Positions 16,494 through 25,436 of a DNA stretch of 43,492 bases are shown here, piece by piece; position 1 is the stretch's first letter; each line of letters starts with the position of its first letter. The notes under the pieces were generated by a model. It made no database searches, was not told the origin of the DNA, and worked only from the letters and a program-made list of their open reading frames with translations. The DNA is from Aeriscardovia sp. (GTDB lineage Bacteria; Actinomycetota; Actinomycetes; Actinomycetales; Bifidobacteriaceae): NCBI GenBank assembly GCA_017405305.1, contig JAFRAT010000015.1, positions 1 through 43,492 of the forward strand, given 5' to 3'. The position numbers and the translations under genes are program-made.

Positions 16494-17681
16494 TCAGACC
16501 TCCTTCTCTAGGAATGTCAGGAGACGGTCGCGGTAATACTCGTATTGCTGATGCCGGGCCTCGATCTCGGCGGGCAGGCCGGAACTTAAATCATTGGCGA
16601 GTTTGTCGAAACGGTCAAGAATAGAAACGATGCGCTGCTGCTCCTCGAGCGGCGGTATTGGGATTAGCATTCGGTTATATGACTTCTGGTCGAGATTGTT
16701 TCTATCACTAATAGACATCTTTGCAATCTGAGCGAGGCAATAATCCGAATTGAGCACGTGGCAGAGATAGCTGGGCGACAGTTCGTCCTTGTCAAGAATA
16801 CGTGCCGTTAAGGTCGTAAAGCCTAATGTCCCGTCGTATTCCTCGTTGATTACCGACGACGTGCCCACTGCCCCTGTATGCACGGTAATCACATCACCAA
16901 CGAGAAGCCTTTTTACCTTATTCCTCTCTGCAAACTCAGGAGCAATAAACTCATCGTTCTTTATTACTATTCTGTTCGGTTGAATATCCGAGTTGTGCAG
17001 CAACCTAATACCCGAAGGTCTCTTCCATTTTGTAACAGACGTCGCTAAGCCAACGAATGTATGCGCGACATCACCTAGAGTCTTGTACTCTACTCTCTCT
17101 CTCTCGAATTTGAGCAGTTCATCACGGTAATAGGCGTACTGCTTCCTCCGCGCCTTGATCTCGGCGGTCAATGCGTCGTCGAGCTCCTGGAACGAGTCGA
17201 GGATGCGCACGATCTCGCGCTGGACCTCGATGGGCGGTAACGGCAGCACGTATTCCTTGCGGATGACCGATGGATGAGCCTTGTGCACGTAATCGAAGAC
17301 CTTTTTCGACCACTCGTTGGACAGTGTGTAATAGAGATATTTAGCGTCGATTTCTTCTGAAGCAACCTGCATCCATCCGCATACGTTAGTAACCGAATAT
17401 CTTCGTCCGCCTTGTCGGTAGAAAAACTTTCCGCCACCATCCACGCTCCATGTTATACGGGTATCGTCGAACATCCATTTTCCGTATTTGCCGAACAATC
17501 CCTCATTGGTAGCGGCACTTGAGTAGATGGGATAGTCTCCCGGAGTAGCAGCGATTGCCTTCTTGCTGATTACCTTCCCTCTACCCAGCTTAATACGGCC
17601 TTCGTCTTCGATATCACCCAACGCCTTGTACTCCACCCCATCGGGGCAGAGCTCGGCAATCAACTCACTCAACCTACTCAT
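16494..17681 (-). CDS. hsdS: type I restriction-modification specificity subunit
   Basis: A 395-residue DNA-recognition subunit with two target-recognition domains and two conserved helical spacers. The half-subunits repeat visibly: VEYKALGD at 16-23 recurs as VEYKTLGD at 197-204. The spacer IEVQREIVRILDSFQELDDA (from 151), ending YAYYRDELLKF, recurs as LEEQQRIVSILDRFDKLAND (from 345), ending YEYYRDRLLTF. The ATG at 17681 lies inside the end of hsdM (8-bp overlap). Base composition of the target-recognition parts is clearly more AT-rich than the neighbours, as expected for a horizontally exchanged specificity gene. The target sequence cannot be predicted from the sequence alone. Confidence 0.94.
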   Translation of the reverse strand: MSRLSELIAELCPDGVEYKALGDIEDEGRIKLGRGKVISKKAIAATPGDYPIYSSAATNEGLFGKYGKWMFDDTRITWSVDGGGKFFYRQGGRRYSVTNVCGWMQVASEEIDAKYLYYTLSNEWSKKVFDYVHKAHPSVIRKEYVLPLPPIEVQREIVRILDSFQELDDALTAEIKARRKQYAYYRDELLKFERERVEYKTLGDVAHTFVGLATSVTKWKRPSGIRLLHNSDIQPNRIVIKNDEFIAPEFAERNKVKRLLVGDVITVHTGAVGTSSVINEEYDGTLGFTTLTARILDKDELSPSYLCHVLNSDYCLAQIAKMSISDRNNLDQKSYNRMLIPIPPLEEQQRIVSILDRFDKLANDLSSGLPAEIEARHQQYEYYRDRLLTFLEKEV

Positions 17682-19287
17682 CGTCCGCCTCCAACTCCGC
17701 CACGATGGCGTCAACCCTGGCACGGAGTTTGGTCTCGCGAGCCACGATTCCGGCGATCTCGGCGTTGAGAGCCTTAATGTCGACCTTCTCGCGCGTGTCC
17801 TCAGGCTCCACCCACGCCGACACGCTCATGCGGTACTTCGTATCCTTTAGTTCCTCGTTCGTGACCACCTTCGCCACGTGATCGACGTCGACGCGCTCGC
17901 GGTACACGCGCACGATCTCCTGTATGTTCTCCTCGCTTAGGCTGTTCTGCGGGCTTCCTGGCACGAAGTACTTGGACGCGTCGACGAAGAGCACGCCCTG
18001 GCCGCGCTTGGTGCGCCTCATCACCAGGATGCACGTGGTGATGGACGTGCCGAAGAAGATGTTCTTGGGCAGCTGGATGACCGCGTCGACGAAGTCGTTG
18101 TCGACGAGGTACTTGCGTATTGCCAGCTCGCCCTTGTTCGAGCGGTACAGCGCCCCCGGGAACGTCAGCATCGCCGCCACGCCGTCGTTGGCGAGCCACG
18201 CGAGGCTGTGCATCACAAAGGCGAGGTCGGCTTTGCTCTTCGGCGCGAGCATGCCCGCGACCTTGAAGCGGACGTCGTCGGCGAGCTTGGCGCTCGAGTC
18301 GCCCTCCCACGAGGTCGAGTAGGGCGGGTTGGCCGCGATGACCTGGAAAGGTTCCTCGTCCCAGTGACGCTCCGAGGGGTTGGTCAGCGTGTCGCCGTAG
18401 GCGATGTCGAACTTTTCGTAGTTGATGCCGTGCAGCATCATATTGATGCGCGCGAGGTTGTAGGTGGTGAGGTTCTTCTCCTGGCCGAAGTAGCCCTCGG
18501 TCACGCCGTCGTTGCCGAGGATCTTGGCCGCCTGCAACAGAATGCCGCCGCTGCCGCACGTCGGATCGTAGACCTTGTTCACGCGGGATCGCCCGTCGAG
18601 GGCGATGAGCATGAGCAGGCGGCTCACCTCGGGAGGTGTGAAGTACTCGCCGCCGGACTTGCCAGCGTTGCTCGCGTACATGCGCATCAGGAACTCGTAA
18701 GCGTCGCCGAACGCGTCGACGCGGTTGTCGCCGAAGTGCCCGAGGTCCATGTTCCCGATGCCGTCCATGAGCTTGAGCAGGCGCTTGTTGCGTTCGCCGA
18801 CCGTGCCGCCGAGGCGCTTGGAACTCGTGTCGAAGTCGTCGAAGAGGCCTTGGAAGTCCTCCTCGGCGGCGAAACCCACGCTCGAGTGCTCGATGGCGTC
18901 CAGCGTGTTATGCAGGATGGTGTTGAGGTTAGACTCGGCCAGCGTGCCATCCTTCTCTGCCTTCTTGGCGAAGGCCCAGACATTGCAGAAGAGCTGCGAC
19001 GGATAGATGAAACAGCCCTTCTCCTTGATGAGGTCGTCGCGGTCCTCATCGTCGAGATCGAAGTCCTCGTCCCTGAGGGCAGCGTAGGAGAAGCCGTCGT
19101 CGCCCGCCTTAATCTCGTCGGAGTCAATGTAGTGGGCGAAATCCTCGGAGATGTAACGGTAGAACAGCATCCCGAGAACGTACTGTTTGAAGTCCCACGC
19201 ATCGATACCGTTCCTCACGGTCTCGGCAATCCCCCAGATAGTGCGGTGAAGCTCCGCCCTCTGCTGATCGCGCGTCATGCCCGTCAT
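17674..19287 (-). CDS. hsdM: type I restriction-modification methyltransferase subunit
   Basis: A 537-residue N6-adenine DNA methyltransferase. The N-terminal helical domain is followed by the catalytic domain with the SAM motif DPTCGSGG (241-248) and the catalytic NPPY (320-323), preceded by GEYFTPPEVSRLL. The ATG at 19287 has GAGGAGGGGT immediately upstream; further upstream starts lack an RBS. It is the first gene of the operon hsdM-hsdS-GIY-YIG-hsdR, all with overlaps or gaps of two bases. With HsdS it methylates host DNA; with HsdR it forms the restriction complex. Confidence 0.96.
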   Translation of the reverse strand: MTGMTRDQQRAELHRTIWGIAETVRNGIDAWDFKQYVLGMLFYRYISEDFAHYIDSDEIKAGDDGFSYAALRDEDFDLDDEDRDDLIKEKGCFIYPSQLFCNVWAFAKKAEKDGTLAESNLNTILHNTLDAIEHSSVGFAAEEDFQGLFDDFDTSSKRLGGTVGERNKRLLKLMDGIGNMDLGHFGDNRVDAFGDAYEFLMRMYASNAGKSGGEYFTPPEVSRLLMLIALDGRSRVNKVYDPTCGSGGILLQAAKILGNDGVTEGYFGQEKNLTTYNLARINMMLHGINYEKFDIAYGDTLTNPSERHWDEEPFQVIAANPPYSTSWEGDSSAKLADDVRFKVAGMLAPKSKADLAFVMHSLAWLANDGVAAMLTFPGALYRSNKGELAIRKYLVDNDFVDAVIQLPKNIFFGTSITTCILVMRRTKRGQGVLFVDASKYFVPGSPQNSLSEENIQEIVRVYRERVDVDHVAKVVTNEELKDTKYRMSVSAWVEPEDTREKVDIKALNAEIAGIVARETKLRARVDAIVAELEADDE

Positions 19288-19758
19288 ATACCCCTCCTCG
19301 ATCAAAGAACCCGTGACCCGTTCCCATGCATCACAAGCACCGGACGCGGGCCACACGCCCTTGGCGCAAACCCCTCGGCCGCAGTCCAGTCATAGTCCAT
19401 GACTTGCGGAGTCATGGACTACCCGCTCATCCGACCCCAAGAGCACCATGATGGCCTTTTCGACCAGCCGTGACCGGTCCATATCGTATGCCGTCTCCCC
19501 GATAGCCGTGCCGGTCCCTTCGATCGTGGAAAACGCCACGCGTGGCATGCGACTCCCCGCGTGTCGGCATATCCCCGCAGTCCATGGGCTTCGCGGACCC
19601 GGATGGTCCATCGTTTCCCTCAGAGCCACGGACACTCCCTCGCGCTGAATCAGTGTTCCGTTGAAAGAAGCGTCGCCGCGCGCGGCGACGCGAAAAACCC
19701 GGATACCCTTGCCGGGGCCGCGAACGCGTCCGCTCTCCACGGAGCCTTCAGCCCCGTG
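19288..19758. other. 470-bp gap between hsdM and the antiporter gene
   Basis: No supported gene. The only ORF of note (19740-19390, minus) has no family resemblance and no RBS that I trust. The gap contains the hairpin at 19393-19421 and presumably the promoter of the R-M operon. Confidence 0.5.
19393..19421. repeat. 11-bp perfect inverted repeat
   Basis: TAGTCCATGAC pairs with GTCATGGACTA around TTGCGGA. It lies between the antiporter stop and the hsdM start. It could be an operator for the R-M operon or a weak terminator; no T run follows. Confidence 0.6.
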
Positions 19759-21357
19759 TCATGGCCGGCGCGCGTGCCGCGCTGGCTTGCGGCCGCCATG
19801 GCTTGCTCGGATGGTGCGAGGGGCGTCGCGCACGGCGTCCTGGACGGCGCGCGCGTCGAGTCCCATCTCCTCCAGGCGTTGGCTGCGTTCGGCAAGGGTC
19901 TTGGCGATCCAGGCTGGCGCGTCCCGGCGGAACTCGTCGTCGTCCAGCGCGTCGGCGAAACGGCGGGCGTCCGCCGCGGACGGGACGATGACGCCGGCAT
20001 GCCTGGCCTCGTCGAACACGCCGTCCTTGGCCAGGGCCTTGGCCCATTGCGCGCGCCGTTCGAGCCACTCCGCGCGGCCCAACATCTTCGCGGCCTGCGC
20101 ATGCTCCTTGATGATGGTTTTGACGTCATGCGGATGCTTGGCGATCTCCTCGACCGCGGCGACCGGATGCTCGTCGGCGGCCTTCATCAGCAGCTGGGAC
20201 AGCAGCGGCATGACGAGCACGGTGACGGCGCCGGCAGCCACCAGCGCGGACGCCACGTCCCGGCTCATGGTCCTGGCAGCGACGGCGACGTTCGTAACGG
20301 CGACAATGACCGGCAGCGCGGTCGCGCAGTACGACGCGACGGCCAGACGGCTGTGCTGGCTGAGCGAACGGGTCGGCTTGTCAAGGCTCAGCGCGACGTA
20401 CACCGGCAGAGCGCGCACGATCAGGAGCATCGCGACGAAGCCGATGAGCAGGCCCGGAGCCGCGCCCACGGCCTTCATGTCGATCCCGCAGCCGGAAACC
20501 ACGAAGAACACGGGCACGAGGAAACCGTTGGCGATGCCGTCGATCCTGGCGTCGAGCGTCTCGTCGCCCTCGGGCGCCACGTAGCGCAGGATGAAGCCAG
20601 CGCCGAACGCGCCGAGGACCGCGTCGAGGCGGAACTCCTCCGAAAGCGCGACGAGCCCGACGAGCAGCAATACCGTCCCTCGGACCATCAGCCGCGGGCT
20701 CAGGCCCGCGACCGAACCGGACGACGAGTCCAGGAACGACGCCAGACGCCGTCCCAGACGCCGGAAGAAACGCGGCAGCAAGGCCACAAGCGCGCACACG
20801 GCCGCGAACGCGACGAGCACGAGGATGGTCTGCCATTTGCGTCTCGCCGACAGCAGGACGGCCATGGCGACGACCGGCGCCAGCTCGCCCCACAGGCCGT
20901 ACGCGACAGTGGCGTCGCCCACGGGCGTGCCCGTCAGCCCCTTCTCCGCGAGGATCGGCATAAGCGTGCCCAAAGCGGTGGTCGTCAGAATGATCGACGC
21001 AGACACGCCCGTCAGATTCCACCGGCCGAAGAACGGGAACACGCCCACGCACACAGTGGCGATAGCGAAGGTGACAACCCACGTCAGCAGCCCGACCTTC
21101 CCCTGATGGCCGCGGATCATAGCCGGATCAAGATCGTAGCCAGCCAATAGGAAAAGGAACGCCAAGCCCAGTTCGCTGAGCATGTTCACGGCCGGCGTCA
21201 CAGCAATCCAACCCAGCAGATGCGGACCGAACACGGCCCCCGCGGCCAGCAGGACGACCGCCTCGGGAAACGGCCTGCCGGGGATGGATTGAACAAGCAG
21301 CGGCAGAACGAACGCCAGAAAAAGAACGACGGCGAGGGACACCAGACTCGCTGTCAC
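19759..21357 (-). CDS. CPA2-type monovalent cation:proton antiporter
   Basis: A 532-residue membrane protein. The first 400 residues hold about 12 hydrophobic segments, beginning MTASLVSLAVVLFLAFVLPL and including LGLAFLFLLAGYDLDP and ASIILTTTALGTLMPILAEK, both typical of the CPA2 Na+/H+ or K+/H+ exchanger fold. The last 130 residues are hydrophilic, helical and rich in Ala, Glu and Arg. No RCK/TrkA-N nucleotide-binding motif is visible. The start is a GTG at 21357 in a GGTGAGGCG context, so the exact start is uncertain. The ion specificity cannot be read from the sequence. It lies between yidC and the R-M operon on the same strand. Confidence 0.85.
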   Translation of the reverse strand: MTASLVSLAVVLFLAFVLPLLVQSIPGRPFPEAVVLLAAGAVFGPHLLGWIAVTPAVNMLSELGLAFLFLLAGYDLDPAMIRGHQGKVGLLTWVVTFAIATVCVGVFPFFGRWNLTGVSASIILTTTALGTLMPILAEKGLTGTPVGDATVAYGLWGELAPVVAMAVLLSARRKWQTILVLVAFAAVCALVALLPRFFRRLGRRLASFLDSSSGSVAGLSPRLMVRGTVLLLVGLVALSEEFRLDAVLGAFGAGFILRYVAPEGDETLDARIDGIANGFLVPVFFVVSGCGIDMKAVGAAPGLLIGFVAMLLIVRALPVYVALSLDKPTRSLSQHSRLAVASYCATALPVIVAVTNVAVAARTMSRDVASALVAAGAVTVLVMPLLSQLLMKAADEHPVAAVEEIAKHPHDVKTIIKEHAQAAKMLGRAEWLERRAQWAKALAKDGVFDEARHAGVIVPSAADARRFADALDDDEFRRDAPAWIAKTLAERSQRLEEMGLDARAVQDAVRDAPRTIRASHGGRKPARHARRP

Positions 21358-21459
21358 CGCCTCACCGCCTTCCCGAACAATCCGGACCCGCGACCATGGT
21401 CCGCCCGGAGCAGACCAGGCCCGCGCGTCACGCGCCCGCCGCGCGCGCCGAAGCGCCCG

Positions 21460-22443
21460 TCATTTGCCCTTCTTCTTGGACTTGCGCCGCACCGGCTGCT
21501 GGCGCTGGAAACCCCGCTGGGAACGGGACGCGATCTCCTCCTGCGCCTTGGCGAGCTCTTCCTCCTCCAACGTCGGCAGTCCTTCGCGCTCACGGCGGGC
21601 CACTTCCCTGGCACGCTCGCGTTCTTCCTTCCTCTCGTAGGCCGGGGAACCCGGCGTCGGGTAGCGGTGCACCTGGTACATGGTCTGCAGGATGGACCAC
21701 ACGTTGCTGGTCAGCCAGTAGACGAGCACGCCGAACGGGGCGACCGCGCCGGAGAAGATGTACAGCAGCGGCATGCCCACGGCCATGCCCCACTGCGTCT
21801 TGCGGTTCTTGCCGGTCATCTGCTCGCGCGGGGTGTTGTGCTGCATGTTGAAGAAGGTCATATAGAACATGGTCAGGCACATGAGAGCGACGAAAATGCC
21901 GATCGTCCACTTGCCCGTGCCGGTCGTGGCGTTGAACAGCGCGGACAGCTTGACGTTGATGAAGACCGTGTCCTCGATCTGGCGCGCGATGGGACGCGAG
22001 AACCCGCCGATCGGCGACGCCGCGCCGGTGGCAATGCGCGACAGGCTATAGAGCACGTTGTACAGGGCCAGGAACACCGGGGCCTGCACGATGATCGGCA
22101 AGCAGGAACCCATCGGATTGGCGCCGTTCTCTTTGTAAAGCGCCATAGTCTCGCGCTGCATGGCCTCCTGAGATGCCGGATCACGCTTGCCCTTGTACTT
22201 GTTCCGGATTTTCTGCAGCTTGGGCTGCATGGCCTGCATGCTGGCCATCGAGCGCATCTGCTTGGTGTACAAGGGGAAGATGCAGGCGCGCACGAACAGC
22301 GTCAGGAAAATGATGCTGAGCACCCAGGCGAAACCGGGTCCATCGGGCATGCCGCACAGGACGAACAGCTTGTGGAAGCACCACATAATCCATGAAATCA
22401 GCCATTCGAGTGGCCAAAAGATGGTATAGAAGAAATTGTTCAT
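21460..22443 (-). CDS. yidC: membrane protein insertase YidC/Oxa1
   Basis: A 327-residue insertase with about five membrane helices, of the Gram-positive type without the large periplasmic domain. Recognisable parts are FVRACIFPLYTKQMRSM with the conserved intramembrane arginine, the charged coiled-coil MQPKLQKIRNKYKG, and the later ANPMGSCLPIIVQAPVF helix. A basic C-terminal tail (QPVRRKSKKKGK) probably contacts ribosomes. The ATG at 22443 overlaps the yidD stop as ATGA and has AGGGGGAAC upstream. There is no N-terminal lipobox. Confidence 0.95.
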   Translation of the reverse strand: MNNFFYTIFWPLEWLISWIMWCFHKLFVLCGMPDGPGFAWVLSIIFLTLFVRACIFPLYTKQMRSMASMQAMQPKLQKIRNKYKGKRDPASQEAMQRETMALYKENGANPMGSCLPIIVQAPVFLALYNVLYSLSRIATGAASPIGGFSRPIARQIEDTVFINVKLSALFNATTGTGKWTIGIFVALMCLTMFYMTFFNMQHNTPREQMTGKNRKTQWGMAVGMPLLYIFSGAVAPFGVLVYWLTSNVWSILQTMYQVHRYPTPGSPAYERKEERERAREVARREREGLPTLEEEELAKAQEEIASRSQRGFQRQQPVRRKSKKKGK

Positions 22444-22799
22444 GCGATGTTCCCCCTGCGATGGGCTGCGGTGTCGTGCGCCCGACGCTGGTCGGCGAGC
22501 GCGATGATGGGTTCCGTCGTCGGCTCCTCGTGGGCCTTCGACCAGGAAAAACGATAGAAAAGCGAATACCGCTGCGGCACGTCGTCGATGCCGCCGTCGG
22601 ACCAGGGCCGGCAGCGCAGCAGTCGCAGCGCGCCCAGAAGCCCTCCGCGCCAGAAACCGAAACGTTCGACCGCTATCTGCGCGTACCGCGAGCAGCTGGG
22701 ATAGTACTTGCAGCGCGGCGGCCGGTTGGCCGAGATGCGCGTCTGGTACCATCGGATCGCCGCGAGCGCCGTTCGAGCCAACGGGGACAGCTGGTCCAT
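22440..22799 (-). CDS. yidD: membrane protein insertion efficiency factor YidD
   Basis: A 119-residue small protein of the YidD family, which assists YidC-dependent insertion. The family motif CKYYPSCSRYAQIAVERFG, followed by LLRCRPWSDGGIDDVP, is clear. I place the start at the ATG at 22799, directly after the rnpA stop (TGACATG). An ATG seven codons earlier, at 22820, would overlap rnpA and is also possible. The C-terminal 40 residues beyond the core are poorly conserved. Confidence 0.9.
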   Translation of the reverse strand: MDQLSPLARTALAAIRWYQTRISANRPPRCKYYPSCSRYAQIAVERFGFWRGGLLGALRLLRCRPWSDGGIDDVPQRYSLFYRFSWSKAHEEPTTEPIIALADQRRAHDTAAHRRGNIA

Positions 22800-22800
22800 G

Positions 22801-23187
22801 TCAGTCGCTTTCGCCGTCATCGTGCGGTTTTTCGCGCGCTGTCCGTTCCTGGATGCGGGAGAAGAGCGATCGCGCTTGTTTCTCCAGCGACGGAAAAGTC
22901 GCCTCCGCCGCGCTTTTCTTGGCGCGCAGGACGACATCGCACTCCGGGGGGATCAGTCCGCCGTATTCGCGGCCGAGAACGCGGAAACGCCGTTTGATCC
23001 GATTGCGGACGACGGCTTTGCCGACCGAATTGGACACGGCCAGGCCTAACCGCGGTTCCGGGTCGTGCGTATGGCAATCGCGTTCCTGCGAGCGCATCGC
23101 GTAATGCGCGACAATGTCAGCGGTCGAGACTCGATGGCGCACCCGCAAAACACTGATGAAATCGGAATGATTCGCAAGACGTTTCAC
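22801..23187 (-). CDS. rnpA: ribonuclease P protein component
   Basis: A 128-residue basic protein that partners RNase P RNA in tRNA 5' maturation. The signature RNR-type motif appears as GKAVVRNRIKRRFRVLGREY, preceded by PRLGLAVSNSVG. It starts at a GTG at 23187 (MKRLANHSDFISVLRVRHRV). It lies 55 bp downstream of rpmH and just before yidD, the universal order. Confidence 0.94.
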   Translation of the reverse strand: MKRLANHSDFISVLRVRHRVSTADIVAHYAMRSQERDCHTHDPEPRLGLAVSNSVGKAVVRNRIKRRFRVLGREYGGLIPPECDVVLRAKKSAAEATFPSLEKQARSLFSRIQERTAREKPHDDGESD

Positions 23188-23242
23188 GCTGCTACCGGGC
23201 CCCGTGTACTGAAAGTGTCGAGGATGTCGTCGAACGCCGCTG

Positions 23243-23377
23243 TCAGGCGCTGAGGACCTTGCGGCCCTTGGCGCGGCGGCGGTTGATGACCGCGCGGCCG
23301 GAACGGGTGCGCATCCGTTCGCGGAAGCCGTGCTTCATGTGGCGGCGGCGGTTGTTCGGCTGGAATGTCCTCTTCAT
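23243..23377 (-). CDS. rpmH: 50S ribosomal protein L34
   Basis: A 44-residue ribosomal protein. The sequence [20 protein letters not shown] continues with a conserved arginine-rich segment and ends GRKVLSA. GAGCGTTTGAT precedes the ATG at 23377. It is divergent from dnaA, the usual arrangement at bacterial origins. Confidence 0.97.
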   Translation of the reverse strand: MKRTFQPNNRRRHMKHGFRERMRTRSGRAVINRRRAKGRKVLSA

Positions 23378-23752
23378 ATCAAACGCTCCTCATGACCATG
23401 GTGAACCATGAACCTGTTCATGGCATAAGCTATACCAAGCTACACGCTTGCCGCGGGACAGTCAAAACGCTGTTCCGGGACCCTGGTTTGGCGGCGGGCT
23501 TCCGGATCGCGGTTTTTCCACAGGCGGTCTTTCTTCCGCGGCGCGCCGGCCGTGAATCCGCTTTGCCGTTGCCGGGTCGCGCAACGGTTCCGACGACGGA
23601 GTTATCAACAAGTTGTCCACAAAACGTCCGGACGATGTTTATAACTCCGGATCCGGAGGTGCACAATGCTGTGGATAAGTTGTCATAGGGGATGCAGAGA
23701 ATAGGTCTTCGTGGATTCCGGCATCGGGCCGGCCGCCGAGAAGGAGAGAAGC
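23378..23752. other. rpmH-dnaA intergenic region with DnaA boxes
   Basis: No gene. The right half is AT-richer and contains one perfect DnaA box (23670-23678, minus) and two single-mismatch boxes (23602-23610 and 23613-23621). This is probably the autoregulated dnaA promoter region and may be part of a bipartite origin. Confidence 0.75.
23670..23678 (-). promoter_or_regulatory. DnaA box upstream of dnaA
   Basis: TGTGGATAA is the exact complement of the consensus TTATCCACA. Confidence 0.85.
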
Positions 23753-25396
23753 ATGCCGGAAACTGTGCAGGACGCCCGTTCCTTGTGGGACGCCGCGCGG
23801 ACCATTCTCCTGACGAACCCGGCGTTGACGCCTCTCGAACTCAGCTACGTCCACGACATCGAACCCGACACCGTTTTCGGATCGCGCGCCATCCTGACGG
23901 TCTCCACCGACGGCGTGCGCGTCGGCATCGAGAACAACATCGACGAACCGCTGACAGCCGCGCTTTCGCAAGCCGCGCGCCGTCCGATGAGCTATCTCAT
24001 CTCTTTGCGCCGCTCCGCGCGCGCCGCGGCGGCGGTCTTTCCACCCGACCAGCAGCGCCAGCCTGCGCCGCGGCGGCGGGCGGCGAAACGCCAGCCGTTG
24101 CTGCAGACGCCGGCGGCCGAGCGCCGCGGCCTGGCGTCCCTCAACGCGGCCTTCGAGACGCCTCTGCCGTCCGGAACAGCGCGCCAACCCGCGCTGGACA
24201 TCCCGCCGACGCAGGTCCGTGTTTCCGCTGCCGGCGCGCGGCTGACGAACCCGTACGAACCGGCGGCGAGGCCTGTCGCGGACGCGGACGGACGCGACAG
24301 CGAGGAGAAGCGCGCGCGCGGCCGCAACGTTCATCCGCGCGACGAGGAAACGCATCTCAATCCGGACGACAATTTCGAGAACTTCGTCACAGGCCCGGCC
24401 ACCAACCTGGCGAACGCGGCCGCTCAAGCGGTCGCCGAACAGCCAGGCGAGGTCTACAACCCGTTGTTCATCTACGGCGGCTCCGGTCTGGGCAAGACGC
24501 ATCTGCTCAACGCCATCGGCAACGAGGTCCGGGTGAACGACGTCGCCAAGCGCGTCTACTACACAACCGCGGAGGAGTTCACCAACGACTACATCAACGC
24601 GGTGCACCCCACCGGCAACGACACCGAACATGCCCAGGAGTTCAACCGCAAGTACCGCTCCTACGACGTGCTGCTCGTCGATGACATCCAGTTCCTGGGC
24701 ATGGGCAACCGCGTCGAGACGCAGGAAGCTTTCTTCAACACCTTCAACGCGCTGCAGCGCATGCGCAAGCAGATCGTCATCGCGTCCGACGTCGCTCCCC
24801 GGCTCCTGCAGGGCCTGCAGGAACGCCTCGTCACCCGCTTCGACGCCGGTCTGTCCGTGGATGTCCAACCGCCGGAGAAGGAGACCCGCATCGCAATCCT
24901 GCGGATGAAGATCGCCAGCTTCAAGACCAAGGTCGTCATCCCGCCCGAGGTCATCGACCTGATCGCCGATCAGGTGACCAACAGCGTCCGGGAGCTGGAA
25001 GGCGCGCTCAACCGCGTCATGGCCATGGCCACGCTCAACCGCCAGCCGGTGACCACGCAGCTGGCCCAGCAGACGCTGCAGGACTACTTCGTGCAGAACG
25101 TCGATGTGACGCCAGCAGACATCATCACCCAAACGGCGGCGTACTTCCAGTTGTCCTTCGACGATATCGTCTCTTCGAGAAGGCAGAAGAAAATCGCCAT
25201 GGCGCGCCAGATCGCCATGTACATCTGCCGCGAAATGACCGGCTTGTCCTTGACGAACATCGGCGAGATCTTCGGCGGCCGCGACCATACCACGGTTATC
25301 CACGCTTATCAGAAGATCAGCACGGAAATGACCGAAAAACGCGAGGTCTACAACTATGTCAACGAGCTGACGAACAAACTCAAGCAGAAAAAATGA
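23753..25396 (+). CDS. dnaA: chromosomal replication initiator DnaA
   Basis: A 547-residue AAA+ initiator that binds DnaA boxes and melts oriC. Domain I begins MPETVQDARSLWDAARTILL. A long poorly conserved domain II (about residues 90-200) is Ala/Arg/Pro-rich. Domain III has Walker A GGSGLGKTHLLNAIG (near 243), Walker B VLLVDDIQFLG and the sensor regions. Domain IV ends with GGRDHTTVIHAYQKI (near 510), the box-recognition signature. The ATG at 23753 has AAGGAGAG upstream; the longer frame from 23711 is less likely. The gene sits between rpmH and the DnaA-box-rich dnaN leader. Confidence 0.97.
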   Translation: MPETVQDARSLWDAARTILLTNPALTPLELSYVHDIEPDTVFGSRAILTVSTDGVRVGIENNIDEPLTAALSQAARRPMSYLISLRRSARAAAAVFPPDQQRQPAPRRRAAKRQPLLQTPAAERRGLASLNAAFETPLPSGTARQPALDIPPTQVRVSAAGARLTNPYEPAARPVADADGRDSEEKRARGRNVHPRDEETHLNPDDNFENFVTGPATNLANAAAQAVAEQPGEVYNPLFIYGGSGLGKTHLLNAIGNEVRVNDVAKRVYYTTAEEFTNDYINAVHPTGNDTEHAQEFNRKYRSYDVLLVDDIQFLGMGNRVETQEAFFNTFNALQRMRKQIVIASDVAPRLLQGLQERLVTRFDAGLSVDVQPPEKETRIAILRMKIASFKTKVVIPPEVIDLIADQVTNSVRELEGALNRVMAMATLNRQPVTTQLAQQTLQDYFVQNVDVTPADIITQTAAYFQLSFDDIVSSRRQKKIAMARQIAMYICREMTGLSLTNIGEIFGGRDHTTVIHAYQKISTEMTEKREVYNYVNELTNKLKQKK

Positions 25397-25436
25397 CCAG
25401 AAACCGTTTTCCACTGGTTTCGGCGTGTCGCGCGGC

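Noticed and set aside
16494..17681. Phase-variable inverting hsdS system
   Set aside because: Only one complete hsdS is present, with no truncated partner, inverted repeats or recombinase nearby.
19393..19421. Inverted repeat as part of a CRISPR array
   Set aside because: It is a single hairpin without repeated units. No CRISPR-like direct repeats with spacers were seen anywhere in the window.
19561..21150. 529-codon plus-strand ORF opposite the antiporter
   Set aside because: Highly repetitive Arg/His/Glu composition and antisense to an obvious membrane transporter.
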